Shown: positions 17,764-25,522 of the stretch, one piece after another | Layout: each line of letters starts with the position of its first letter | How positions within the stretch are numbered: the stretch's first letter is position 1 | NCBI RefSeq assembly: GCF_003515775.1 | Contig: NZ_QWEI01000001.1 | Span: 228,106-292,105 of the forward strand | Source: Ureibacillus yapensis | Lineage (GTDB): Bacteria > Bacillota > Bacilli > Bacillales_A > Planococcaceae | DNA: 64,000 bases | Reading direction: 5' to 3' | Notes under the pieces: model-generated | The model's input: the letters and a program-made list of their open reading frames with translations, nothing else | The model's database searches: none | What the model was told of the DNA's origin: nothing | Program-made: the position numbers and the translations under genes

Positions 17764-18222
17764 ATGATAAAAATAAAATTTACAAATCGATTAAACCAAT
17801 CAGGTCTTTCTTTGGTTGAAGTCGTAGCTTCAATCGTTATTTTATCGATTATTTTATTAAGTTTTTTTACAATGTTAGTACAATCTGCGAAAACCACAAA
17901 AACTTCTGAGGAAATTATCGATGCAACCTATATAGCGCAGACAGAAATAGAAGAATTATATGCTTATTCGGCAAAAAATCCTTTTCCGATAGGTAATTTT
18001 GAAGCTAATATTTTTCCTAATTTTCATTTCATAAAATCAAAAAATGAGAATGGTATTGAGGAGTATTATTATGAAAAACAAGAAAGTGCTTATATTATTC
18101 TAAAAGTCACCCCTAAAACAATAGCGTCAACAAATTTAACTAGAGTTTTGATTCAAATTTACGATAAAAAAAATGGCACGATGAAAGCACAAATGGAAAA
18201 TACTTTAGAGTGGGGAACATAA
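17764..18222 (+). CDS. Minor prepilin, PilV-like
   Basis: The 152-residue protein has a prepilin signal: basic leader ending in Gly, then LSLVEVVASIVILSIILLSF with Glu at +5. A small extracytoplasmic domain follows. The C-terminal part (AYIILKV and LTRVLIQIYDKKNG) is shared with the protein at 20380-20820. The position first in a cassette of three prepilins, and the PilV-like start, suggest a minor pilin that helps initiate or cap the fibre. AGGTG is 6 nt before the ATG. The gene is very AT-rich compared with the motor genes across the intergenic region. It ends 1 nt before the next gene. Confidence 0.82.
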   Translation: MIKIKFTNRLNQSGLSLVEVVASIVILSIILLSFFTMLVQSAKTTKTSEEIIDATYIAQTEIEELYAYSAKNPFPIGNFEANIFPNFHFIKSKNENGIEEYYYEKQESAYIILKVTPKTIASTNLTRVLIQIYDKKNGTMKAQMENTLEWGT

Positions 18223-18223
18223 G

Positions 18224-18691
18224 ATGAAAGCTAAAAATCAACACACAAATCAATATGGAATAACCCTCATTGAAGTATTAGCTACTATCTTAATTTTGGG
18301 GATGGTCGTGCTCTTGTTATTCAGTGTTATAAAAAATGGGCAGGAACAATACGGTAATCAAATGGATAAAAACCAGGACCTTTTTGACATTTCATATGGT
18401 TTAAAATTGTTCACAAAAGATATTCGTAAAGCTACGGAAGTAACTTTTGATAATAATACATCAACTTTAACTTTGAAATTAGATGAAAATGGAACAAAAT
18501 ATTCAAACTTCGTTTATGTCTCAGAAGCAAAAATATTAAAAAAGGTTGGAACAACTATTTTGGAAAATGTTACTGTTTTTAATCCTACAGTAATAAATAG
18601 TGGAGAGGTTTCTGAGATCACTATTGTAATTAAAGCTGAAAACTCAGACCCTATTTCTACAAAAATAAGTTTAAGGAGTAGAGTACATTGA
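18224..18691 (+). CDS. Minor prepilin, PilW/PilJ-like
   Basis: The 155-residue protein has a leader ending in Gly followed by ITLIEVLATILILGMVVLLL, with Glu at +5, so PilD should process it. The segment DISYGLKLFTKDIRKATEV resembles the helical stretch after the assembly helix in PilW-like and GspJ-like minor pilins. GGGGAA lies upstream of the ATG, inside the end of the preceding gene. Its last codon overlaps the next start by 4 nt, so the three prepilins are translationally coupled. Confidence 0.82.
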   Translation: MKAKNQHTNQYGITLIEVLATILILGMVVLLLFSVIKNGQEQYGNQMDKNQDLFDISYGLKLFTKDIRKATEVTFDNNTSTLTLKLDENGTKYSNFVYVSEAKILKKVGTTILENVTVFNPTVINSGEVSEITIVIKAENSDPISTKISLRSRVH

Positions 18692-20169
18692 AAAAAATTT
18701 TATGTAAAAATGAAATTGGTTACTCAATGTTAATTGCACTTTTTACTTTAGCACTTCTCTCTGTTTTAGGACTAAGCATATTTACAATTTCAGGAAAAAC
18801 AATGGATGTTTCATCAAATGAAAGAATCGATCAAGCTGTTTATTATATTGCTGAAGCGGGGTTGATAGAAGCTAAAGCTAGCTTAGATATCTCGAATAAA
18901 AACATTATAATTCAACAAGCTTTATCGGAAGCACGCACACACACACTTCAAGAACTTAATAACGGAATAATAGATGAAAATTCCTATCTTATCGAACTTA
19001 ATAATAGATTTTTAAATAATGTATTAACCAATTTAGATACCAATTCATTTCACGGTATTATTTTTGAAAACTTTGAAAAAAATAACGGAAATAAACCAAA
19101 TGCAAAAATTGAAGTTACATGCACGAAAGTAGGTTTAAATTCAAACTTAACAGACTGTAATGATACAACTCTTAGTTCAGGTTTAACTAAAATAATATAT
19201 AAGATAACATCTAGAGGTAAAATAGACGAGAAAGAACGACAAGTAAGTCAAGAAATTGAATTGTCCTTAAACCCTTCTACCAATTTAACAAAAGTTCCGA
19301 TAACCAAAAAGGAGAGGAAATCTGAACAGGTTGAAAAAGAACGAAAAGTACTTATAGGGACAGAAAAAATTGTTATCTCAAAGAAATTAATAACAAAAGA
19401 TGAACTAGTTGTAAAAGCTAATAATGTAACTGTAGATAATGGAGAAGGTAATATTATAATTGATGGTTGTGTGGATACAAATAGTTTAGTTGACTCCAAG
19501 AATCATGCATCTAATATTTGTACTTCTCAAATAGGTTTGGATGATATTAATTTTGAAACTATAAAAACCTTGGCAAATAATATTGGAGATAGTAAGCTTC
19601 CAGAAAATATAAGCGATAATCATGTTATTGTTATGGATTCTCTTGATTTTTCTCAATTAACCGACTTGGAGATTAATGGTCAAGGTAGTCTAACGATTAT
19701 CGTTAAGAATAACTTAACTTTTTCAGATAAGGATAAGGAGAAAGAGGGGATATATGGGGCTTTAGGTAAATTAAATTTGTACTATCTTGGCGATAGTGAT
19801 TTGGACTTTCCGAAGATCAACTTTAAGGGTAATTTATATATAGAGAATCCTGAAGTATCAGTAATATTTAACAAAGCACATACAACTTTTGAAGGTAATA
19901 TTATTGCTCCTAATAGTGAAATAACAATACAGGTTGGAAACCAAGATATATTTGAAGGATCAATTATTTCCGATACTCTTAATTTAAAAAGTGGTCATAT
20001 TAAAGGAACTGAAAATTATATAGAATTAATTGAGACTGAAGAACGCGATATATACGAAACGGTAAAAGATTATGAAACAATAGAAAAAGAAGTTGAAATT
20101 GAGGTTGAAGAGTATATTGATAATAATTCTTCTCTTTTAATAGATAATAAAATACAAATAGAAAATTAA
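18688..20169 (+). CDS. Large minor pilin, PilX/GspK-like, lacking Glu+5
   Basis: The 493-residue protein starts at TTG (18688) with AAGGAG 9 nt upstream. After a short basic leader ending in Gly comes YSMLIALFTLALLSVLGLSI. The residue at +5 is Ile instead of Glu, as in GspK/PilX-type tip proteins. The segment YYIAEAGLIEAKASL is typical of PilX proteins. Residues ~215-245 are a charged coiled coil. Residues ~310-450 look beta-rich with repeated short strands (NLYIENPEVSV, FEGNIIAPNSEI), as in the C-terminal domains of Gram-positive PilX-like proteins. The tail is Glu-rich. I infer a tip-located minor pilin, possibly an adhesin. The gene is strongly AT-rich. Confidence 0.78.
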   Translation: MKKILCKNEIGYSMLIALFTLALLSVLGLSIFTISGKTMDVSSNERIDQAVYYIAEAGLIEAKASLDISNKNIIIQQALSEARTHTLQELNNGIIDENSYLIELNNRFLNNVLTNLDTNSFHGIIFENFEKNNGNKPNAKIEVTCTKVGLNSNLTDCNDTTLSSGLTKIIYKITSRGKIDEKERQVSQEIELSLNPSTNLTKVPITKKERKSEQVEKERKVLIGTEKIVISKKLITKDELVVKANNVTVDNGEGNIIIDGCVDTNSLVDSKNHASNICTSQIGLDDINFETIKTLANNIGDSKLPENISDNHVIVMDSLDFSQLTDLEINGQGSLTIIVKNNLTFSDKDKEKEGIYGALGKLNLYYLGDSDLDFPKINFKGNLYIENPEVSVIFNKAHTTFEGNIIAPNSEITIQVGNQDIFEGSIISDTLNLKSGHIKGTENYIELIETEERDIYETVKDYETIEKEVEIEVEEYIDNNSSLLIDNKIQIEN

Positions 20170-20379
20170 AACACCAATAATACTGGTAACAATTTATCAA
20201 TTTAAAATTATTATTCTTTTATAAATTGAATTATCCATTAATGGAGCAAAAAGGATATTTAGATAAATATCCCAATTAAGAATTATATAAATTAATTGAT
20301 GCAACTTTATAGGTTTTACTCTCATTACAATATTTTCAATTGAAGATATTTCACAACCTATATTTAGAGGATGAATTTT

Positions 20380-20820
20380 ATGAAAATACTTGAACAACAT
20401 GACAAATCAACAACCAAAATTATAGCTATAGTCATTATTATCCTCTTACTCATCGGTGGCGCCCTAACAATGTTCTATGATTTTGCAGATAAAACAGTTT
20501 CGTTTTCCGAAGAAGAAATCGCCGCAGCAACCAAAACCGCCCAAACCGAACTAAACCAAGCATTCGCCGCTGCTGAAAACTATACATTCAACGAAAGAAC
20601 AGAAGCAATCCAGTCCATCGGCTATAGGGAGCCTAAAATCGAGAAGTCGACGATGACATTTGAGAAGCATAATGAGTCCGATTCGTATATTTTGTTGAAA
20701 CTTCAGCCGCATGAAAGCTATGAAAATATGTCGCGGGTGCTGATTCAGATTTTCGATAAAGAGAATGGGGCTTTGATTACGGAGCTTGAAAATGTGCTAA
20801 CATGGAAAGAAACGCAATAA
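20380..20820 (+). CDS. Pilin-like membrane protein without a prepilin cleavage site, paralogue of the PilV-like protein
   Basis: The 146-residue product aligns over most of its length with the PilV-like protein at 17764: SEEEIAAATKTAQTELN matches SEEIIDATYIAQTEIE, and SRVLIQIFDKENG matches TRVLIQIYDKKNG. The N-terminus differs completely. Instead of G-[FLI]-xxx-E there is an ordinary membrane anchor (KIIAIVIIILLLIGGALTMF) preceded by a hydrophilic stretch, so PilD should not process it. Base composition is normal for the chromosome, unlike the AT-rich cassette just upstream. I start at the ATG at 20380, 9 nt after AGAGG; an ATG three codons earlier overlaps that site. Role unknown; a membrane-bound chaperone or anchor for minor pilins, or a relic of an older locus, are both possible. 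Confidence 0.72.
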   Translation: MKILEQHDKSTTKIIAIVIIILLLIGGALTMFYDFADKTVSFSEEEIAAATKTAQTELNQAFAAAENYTFNERTEAIQSIGYREPKIEKSTMTFEKHNESDSYILLKLQPHESYENMSRVLIQIFDKENGALITELENVLTWKETQ

Positions 20821-20864
20821 TGCCCTGCCCTATTAATTGCAATTTTATTAGGAGATGAGTTTTG

Positions 20865-21275
20865 ATGGATCAATGGAGTCAAGTGTTGCAACGGATTGAG
20901 AAACAGATTTCGAAAGCAAGCTTTGAAACTTGGTTAAAGGCCACATCGGGGGAGTTGACGGATGACAACACTGTGGTTGTCATTGCACCAAATAGTTTTG
21001 CAGCCGATTGGTTACAGAAGTATTATACCGAATTAATCACCGAATCGATTGAATTAGTCACTGGGCAGTCCTATCCCGTTACCATTAAAGGAACTAATCA
21101 AACACGGAGTTCTAATTCTTCGACCACGCATCTTTCCGAAGATTATGACACCAATCAATACAAGGAACTAAAAGAACTTGTCCAGCAGCAATCAGAACTC
21201 ATTCAAAAACAGCAAAGAAAGATCGAAGAATTAGAAAAACGCCTCACATTATTGGAATCAAGACGAATTGTTTGA
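20865..21275 (+). CDS. Free-standing DnaA domain I (DnaA_N) protein with C-terminal coiled coil
   Basis: Residues 1-75 of this 136-residue protein closely resemble the N-terminal domain of DnaA: WSQVLQRIEKQISKASFETW, then VVVIAPNSFAADWLQ. That domain mediates DnaA self-assembly and binding of helicase, SirA and other regulators. No AAA+ or DNA-binding domain follows. After a Ser/Thr/Asn-rich linker (~76-100) comes a Gln/Glu/Lys coiled coil (~103-133). Such a protein could bind DnaA or its partners or simply reuse the fold; its function is not known to me. AGGAG is 10 nt before the ATG (a TTG one codon earlier is an alternative). It is on the same strand as, and 44 nt after, the pilin-like gene. 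Confidence 0.82.
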   Translation: MDQWSQVLQRIEKQISKASFETWLKATSGELTDDNTVVVIAPNSFAADWLQKYYTELITESIELVTGQSYPVTIKGTNQTRSSNSSTTHLSEDYDTNQYKELKELVQQQSELIQKQQRKIEELEKRLTLLESRRIV

Positions 21276-21296
21276 AGAATACATCCAATATCATAA

Positions 21297-21352
21297 AGAA
21301 AGCCCATTCCACTCACCATTATACCTGGCGAAATGGAATGGGCTTTTATTTT
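21297..21352. terminator. Bidirectional terminator between the DnaA_N gene and glnA
   Basis: AAGCCCATTCCA (21300-21311) pairs with TGGAATGGGCTT (21334-21345). A T-rich tail follows on the plus strand and an A-rich stretch precedes it, so it can serve the convergent genes on both sides. Confidence 0.85.
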
Positions 21353-21370
21353 GTATCAAGTACGTACTTC

Positions 21371-22705
21371 TTAGTACATTTTCAAATACTGCTCGCGTTC
21401 CCAAGGGTGCACGACTGTGCGGAACATGTCGAATTCGATTTCTTTCGCTTCTTTGAAGTTGGCATAGATGTGTTTTCCTAATGCGCTCTTCACCACTTCA
21501 TCGTTTGCAAGGGCCACAAGTGCATCGTCAAGTGACGGCGGCAAGTTGTCGATGCCGTTTGCTTTGCGTTCTTCTTCGCTCATGATGTAGATGTTGCGGT
21601 TGATTGCCGGCGGCGGCGTCAATTGTTTGCGAATGCCGTCCAACCCAGATTCTAAAATCACTGCTAATGCTAAGTAAGGATTCGCAGAAGGGTCTACCGA
21701 ACGCACTTCAATACGCGTCGATAATCCGCGGGAAGCCGGTACACGAATTAATGGTGAACGGTTTTGAGCCGACCATGCTACGTAACAAGGCGCTTCATAG
21801 CCAGGAACCAAACGTTTGTAAGAGTTTACAGTCGGGTTTGTGATCGCTGTAAAGCCTTGAACGTGCTCCAATACGCCTGCCATGAATTGCATCGCTGTTT
21901 CGGATAGACCAAGCTCTGTCGTTTGATCATAAAACGCATTTTCTTTTCCTTTGAATAAAGAAACATTACAGTGCATACCTGAACCTGCTTCACCGAATAA
22001 CGGTTTTGGCATGAACGTTGCATGCAATCCGTGTTTACGTGCGATTGTTTTTACAACCAGCTTGAATGTTTGGATGTTGTCGCACGCTTCAATCGCGTTT
22101 GCATATTTAAAGTCGATTTCGTGTTGGCCTGGTGCTACTTCATGGTGGGATGCTTCGATTTCAAAGCCCATCTCTTCAAGCTCAAGCACGATATCGCGGC
22201 GGCAGTTTTCGCCAAGATCTGTTGGCGCTAAGTCAAAATACCCGCCATGGTCGTTTACTTCCAAAGTCGGTTCGCCTTTCGCATCCAATTTAAACAGGAA
22301 GAACTCCGGCTCCGGTCCAAGGTTGAAATGCGTGAAACCTAACTCTTCCATTTCACTTAAAACACGTTTTAAGTTGTTGCGTGGATCGCCTGCAAACGGC
22401 TCACCCCAAGAAGTATAAATATCGCAAATGAAACGCGCGACTTTTCCGTTCTCCGTAGTCCACGGGAATACCATGAATGTGTCAAGATCAGGATACAAGT
22501 ACATATCGGATTCTTCGATACGAACAAATCCTTCAATCGAAGAACCGTCGAACATCATTTTGTTGTCTAGTGCTTTGTCTAATTGACTTACTGGAATTTC
22601 TACGTTTTTAATTGTTCCTAAGATGTCTGTAAATTGTAATCGAATATATTTTACACCTTTTTCTTGAACGAGACGTTTAATATCTTCTTTCGTATATTTA
22701 CTCAC
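21371..22705 (-). CDS. glnA: Glutamine synthetase, type I
   Basis: The 444-residue protein matches Bacillus GlnA in length and along its whole sequence ([40 protein letters not shown], the ATP-site segment [19 protein letters not shown] and [13 protein letters not shown]). It makes glutamine from glutamate, ammonia and ATP. In Bacillus the feedback-inhibited form also controls TnrA and GlnR. The real start is a GTG at 22705, 11 nt after AGGAG; an upstream GTG at 22717 abuts that site. It follows glnR in the same orientation, so it is the second gene of a glnRA operon under the GlnR boxes at 23204-23243. Confidence 0.97.
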   Translation of the reverse strand: MSKYTKEDIKRLVQEKGVKYIRLQFTDILGTIKNVEIPVSQLDKALDNKMMFDGSSIEGFVRIEESDMYLYPDLDTFMVFPWTTENGKVARFICDIYTSWGEPFAGDPRNNLKRVLSEMEELGFTHFNLGPEPEFFLFKLDAKGEPTLEVNDHGGYFDLAPTDLGENCRRDIVLELEEMGFEIEASHHEVAPGQHEIDFKYANAIEACDNIQTFKLVVKTIARKHGLHATFMPKPLFGEAGSGMHCNVSLFKGKENAFYDQTTELGLSETAMQFMAGVLEHVQGFTAITNPTVNSYKRLVPGYEAPCYVAWSAQNRSPLIRVPASRGLSTRIEVRSVDPSANPYLALAVILESGLDGIRKQLTPPPAINRNIYIMSEEERKANGIDNLPPSLDDALVALANDEVVKSALGKHIYANFKEAKEIEFDMFRTVVHPWEREQYLKMY

Positions 22706-22768
22706 AGTATTCCACACTCCTACTTTTTCCTATAGCACATGCCATAAAATTTTATTTAATCAACGCGT

Positions 22769-23170
22769 TTATTGATAAAAACGCGATAAATCCGCTTGAC
22801 GCAAGGACGTTCTTTGATGGCGTCCACTGTTCAGCATCTCTTCCCGCATAATGCGGCGAAGCTGTGCATCCGAAACTTCTTCCTTTGCTTTGGCAGCTTG
22901 TACAGCCGGGTTCTTTTTCATTTCAAACAATTTTTTGATGCCTGCCATGTTTACGCCTTGTTCGAGCATATCTTTGATTTCCAATAGCGTATCCACGTCA
23001 TTCAAGGAAAACATTCTTCTGTTGCCTTCCGTCCGGTGCGGCTGAATTAAATCATGTTCTTCATAATAGCGAATTTGGCGCGCCGATAGTTCAGTTAATT
23101 GCATAACCGTACTAATTGGCAATAGCGGCATGGATCTTCTTAACTCACTAGCTCTTCTTTCACTACTCAT
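22769..23170 (-). CDS. glnR: Nitrogen-control repressor GlnR (MerR family)
   Basis: The 133-residue protein has a MerR-type winged helix (PLLPISTVMQLTELSARQIR, then HDLIQPHRTEGNRRMFS) and the short C-terminal tail typical of GlnR, which senses feedback-inhibited glutamine synthetase in Bacillus. GGGAGGGG lies 6 nt before the ATG. Its own promoter overlaps one GlnR/TnrA box and lies just downstream of another, fitting autoregulation of glnRA. Confidence 0.95.
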   Translation of the reverse strand: MSSERRASELRRSMPLLPISTVMQLTELSARQIRYYEEHDLIQPHRTEGNRRMFSLNDVDTLLEIKDMLEQGVNMAGIKKLFEMKKNPAVQAAKAKEEVSDAQLRRIMREEMLNSGRHQRTSLRQADLSRFYQ

Positions 23171-23192
23171 TTAATTCCCCTCCCTTGATGTT

Positions 23193-23221
23193 ATTTTAAC
23201 TGGAGTTAGATAGGTTGTCAA
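23193..23221 (-). promoter_or_regulatory. glnRA promoter
   Basis: On the minus strand TTGACA (23216-23221) and TAAAAT (23193-23198) are spaced by exactly 17 nt, a near-consensus sigma-A promoter. It lies just upstream of the glnR ribosome site and is overlapped by the second GlnR box. Confidence 0.85.
23204..23220. promoter_or_regulatory. GlnR/TnrA operator 2, degenerate, over the -35 box
   Basis: AGTTAGATAGGTTGTCA fits the TGTNAN7TNACA pattern with one mismatch in each outer triplet. It overlaps the -35 box, as the second operator does in B. subtilis glnRA. Confidence 0.6.
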
Positions 23222-23226
23222 TTCTG

Positions 23227-23243
23227 TGTGAGGAAAACTAACA
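23227..23243. promoter_or_regulatory. GlnR/TnrA operator 1, perfect match
   Basis: TGTGAGGAAAACTAACA matches TGTNAN7TNACA at every defined position. It lies just upstream of the glnRA -35 box; GlnR (and TnrA) bind this motif to repress glnRA when nitrogen is in excess. Confidence 0.88.
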
Positions 23244-23272
23244 TCAATAGAAAAATGAAGCCAAAAGCAGCC

Positions 23273-23300
23273 AAAAAAAGGTGCCAAACAGCGGCACCTT
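23273..23300 (-). terminator. Terminator of the BI-1-like gene
   Basis: AAGGTGCC (23278-23285) pairs with GGCACCTT (23293-23300), and the minus-strand RNA runs into seven T in total. It overlaps the gene's stop codon and lies just upstream of the glnRA operators. Confidence 0.85.
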
Positions 23301-23910
23301 ACCTTTTTCTCGATGAGACAATCAAGCTCAAGACAATATATGCTAAATTCAAATATAATCGAAGCGCAAAAAACAATACTTCATTTTCCTTTACATACTT
23401 GGAACGGATATTATCGATTTCATACACCGTATACAGGGCAAATGCCAAAACAAATATTCCCGCCACAACAAGGAAAAATGGACTGCTCACCGGAATGAAA
23501 ATATAGATGAATGCAAACACAACGAACACAATCAATATTGTAATTGCATACATGATGGCTTCTGAAGTGCCATATTCAATCAGTTTTATACTTAAAAAAG
23601 CAACAGTCAGGAAAATAACGACCGTTCCGACAAACACCGAAACAATCAACGCAGCCCCAAGCCATTCAATGAAGATGATGAGTACAAGAAAGGCGAAAAC
23701 GCCCATCAACAGCGGAATGAAAAAGATTAGCAAGTTCCCGATCCGCAGCCAAAACGTGATGACAATCAATCCAATTCCTATAATTGACAACAGAATAATG
23801 ATGGAAATAGGAAGCAAAATTGCCACCAAAAGCCCAATAATGGTCAGTACCCACATACCGACAAAATACATGATGATGAGGTCGTAGTTCCCATGTTTTC
23901 TGTGCCCCAT
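23299..23910 (-). CDS. Polytopic membrane protein, possibly Bax inhibitor-1-like
   Basis: The product (203 residues from the ATG at 23910) has about seven membrane helices and almost no soluble loops. The C-terminal segment FALYTVYEIDNIRSKYVKEN, followed by a last helix (LYLNLAYIVLSLIV), resembles the YccA/BI-1 (TMBIM) family, where conserved aspartates in this region gate a pH-sensitive calcium leak. The similarity is by eye, and I rate the family as likely, not certain. The start is also unsure, since no good Shine-Dalgarno precedes it; a TTG four codons upstream is possible. It sits alone between ynbB and glnR. Confidence 0.6.
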   Translation of the reverse strand: MGHRKHGNYDLIIMYFVGMWVLTIIGLLVAILLPISIIILLSIIGIGLIVITFWLRIGNLLIFFIPLLMGVFAFLVLIIFIEWLGAALIVSVFVGTVVIFLTVAFLSIKLIEYGTSEAIMYAITILIVFVVFAFIYIFIPVSSPFFLVVAGIFVLAFALYTVYEIDNIRSKYVKENEVLFFALRLYLNLAYIVLSLIVSSRKR

Positions 23911-24056
23911 ACCCAACCCCAATCTTTCAAAGATTTACTTTACTATATTTTTCAATAGTATATGTTATTAATAAAAATTTGGTTTGGGTTGTATTTTTTG
24001 GAGATGGGCGAATATCTCACAGAGTTAAGCGGGATAAACATCGCTACCCACTCTAA

Positions 24057-25307
24057 CTATTGCCTGATTTTCTGCACCGCGCTGCAAATCGCAAATTTGA
24101 CATGTTCATAAGTCAAGCCGCCTTGCACATAGGCAGTATATGGCGGACGGATGGGACCATCTGCCGTCAATTCAATGCTTGATCCTTGCACAAACGTGCC
24201 TGCAGCCATAATTACGTCATCTTCGTAGCCCGGCATGTAGGCAGGAACCGGCGCATAATGCGCATTAATTGGCGATGCTGCCTGGATTTCCTGACAAAAT
24301 GAGATCATCTGCTCTGGCGTATTAAACGAAACCGATTGAATTAAATCCGTGCGATGAGCCGCATAATGCGGGTATGTGCGCATCCCCAGTTCTTCCAGCA
24401 TGGCTGCCGTGAAAATCGCGCCTTTCAAGCTTTGCGCCACAACATGTGGAGCCAAAAAGAAGCCTTGATAAAAATCCGCTAATGTATTCAATGAAGCCCC
24501 TGCTTCCGCGCCAATCCCCGGTGAAGTCATGCGGTAGGCGCATCGTTCCACCAATTCCGCTCGCCCGGCAATGTAGCCGCCGATTTTTGCCAAGCCGCCG
24601 CCCGGGTTTTTGATTAAAGAACCCGCCATCAAATCCGCGCCCACTTCGGTAGGTTCCATAGCCTCCACAAATTCTCCGTAGCAATTATCAACAAAAATGA
24701 TTACATCCGATTTAATCTCACGAATCTTTTTGCACATTTCCTGAATCTCTTCTATTGAAAAAGAAGGACGTGTTGCATAGCCTTTCGAACGCTGAATCGC
24801 CACCATTTTAGTGCGTTCATTGACCGCCGCTTTTACCCCTTCCCAATCAATATCACGGTCATCCAGCAAATCAACATGCGCATAGCCGATATGAAAGTCT
24901 TTTAACGAACCGGTATCTTTGTCCCCGCCATCGACAATTGACTGAAGGGTATCATATGGTTTTCCCGTGATGTAAACAAGCTCATCACCAGGTCTTAAGA
25001 CGCCAAATAGACTCAATGTAATCGCGTGCGTACCAGAAATAATCTGGCTGCGCACAATCGCCGCTTCCGCCCCAAAGGTTTCCGCATAGACGCGCTCTAA
25101 ATTATCGCGTCCTTCGTCATCATAGCCGTAGCCGTTTGATGGATGAAGATGAAAATCGCTGACCTGATTTTTACGGAAAGCAGCCAATACTTTTTGTTGA
25201 TTGAAGAAAGCCATTTCTTCCACTTTCCGATGGTAGGGCTGTATTTTCTCTTCTATTTTTTGTGCTAATTGCAAAGTTTCGGGTTTTAAAATTGATGCAA
25301 ATGTCAT
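24057..25307 (-). CDS. ynbB: PLP-dependent aluminium-resistance / methionine gamma-lyase-like protein (YnbB)
   Basis: The 416-residue protein matches the YnbB family (pfam Met_gamma_lyase), a branch of the Cys/Met-metabolism PLP enzymes. The likely PLP lysine is in SLIKNPGGGLAKIGG, preceded by FVDNCYGEFVE. Family members are named for aluminium resistance, but their reaction is not well established. The position near glnRA is as in Bacillus, where ynbB precedes glnRA. GGAG is 8 nt before the ATG. A terminator-shaped hairpin sits in its short leader at 25329-25351. Confidence 0.88.
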   Translation of the reverse strand: MTFASILKPETLQLAQKIEEKIQPYHRKVEEMAFFNQQKVLAAFRKNQVSDFHLHPSNGYGYDDEGRDNLERVYAETFGAEAAIVRSQIISGTHAITLSLFGVLRPGDELVYITGKPYDTLQSIVDGGDKDTGSLKDFHIGYAHVDLLDDRDIDWEGVKAAVNERTKMVAIQRSKGYATRPSFSIEEIQEMCKKIREIKSDVIIFVDNCYGEFVEAMEPTEVGADLMAGSLIKNPGGGLAKIGGYIAGRAELVERCAYRMTSPGIGAEAGASLNTLADFYQGFFLAPHVVAQSLKGAIFTAAMLEELGMRTYPHYAAHRTDLIQSVSFNTPEQMISFCQEIQAASPINAHYAPVPAYMPGYEDDVIMAAGTFVQGSSIELTADGPIRPPYTAYVQGGLTYEHVKFAICSAVQKIRQ

Positions 25308-25328
25308 GTTTCATACTCCGTTCTATAA

Positions 25329-25351
25329 AAACGCAAAAAGGACTTGCGTTT
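25329..25351 (-). terminator. Hairpin with T-tail in the ynbB leader (possible attenuator)
   Basis: AAACGCAA (25329-25336) and TTGCGTTT (25344-25351) form an 8-bp stem, and the minus-strand RNA continues as a T-run then ATAG before the GGAG site. A promoter candidate lies just upstream (TTGAAA at 25397-25402, TAAGAT at 25375-25380, 16-nt spacing). The hairpin would then be within the ynbB transcript, not at the end of another gene. Confidence 0.5.
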
Positions 25352-25522
25352 ACTGTTCAATCATTTCCTTTCTTATCTTAACAATTCTTTCATGGTTTTC
25401 AAAATAGAAATTACTATGTCAGGAAACATGAGAAAGGTTGCCCTCCGATTTGCATTTTCTTTACGGAATCTTTTAAAACTGCTATTCTCAATTTGGTATA
25501 GGGCGTTTAGGAGGCAATAAAC

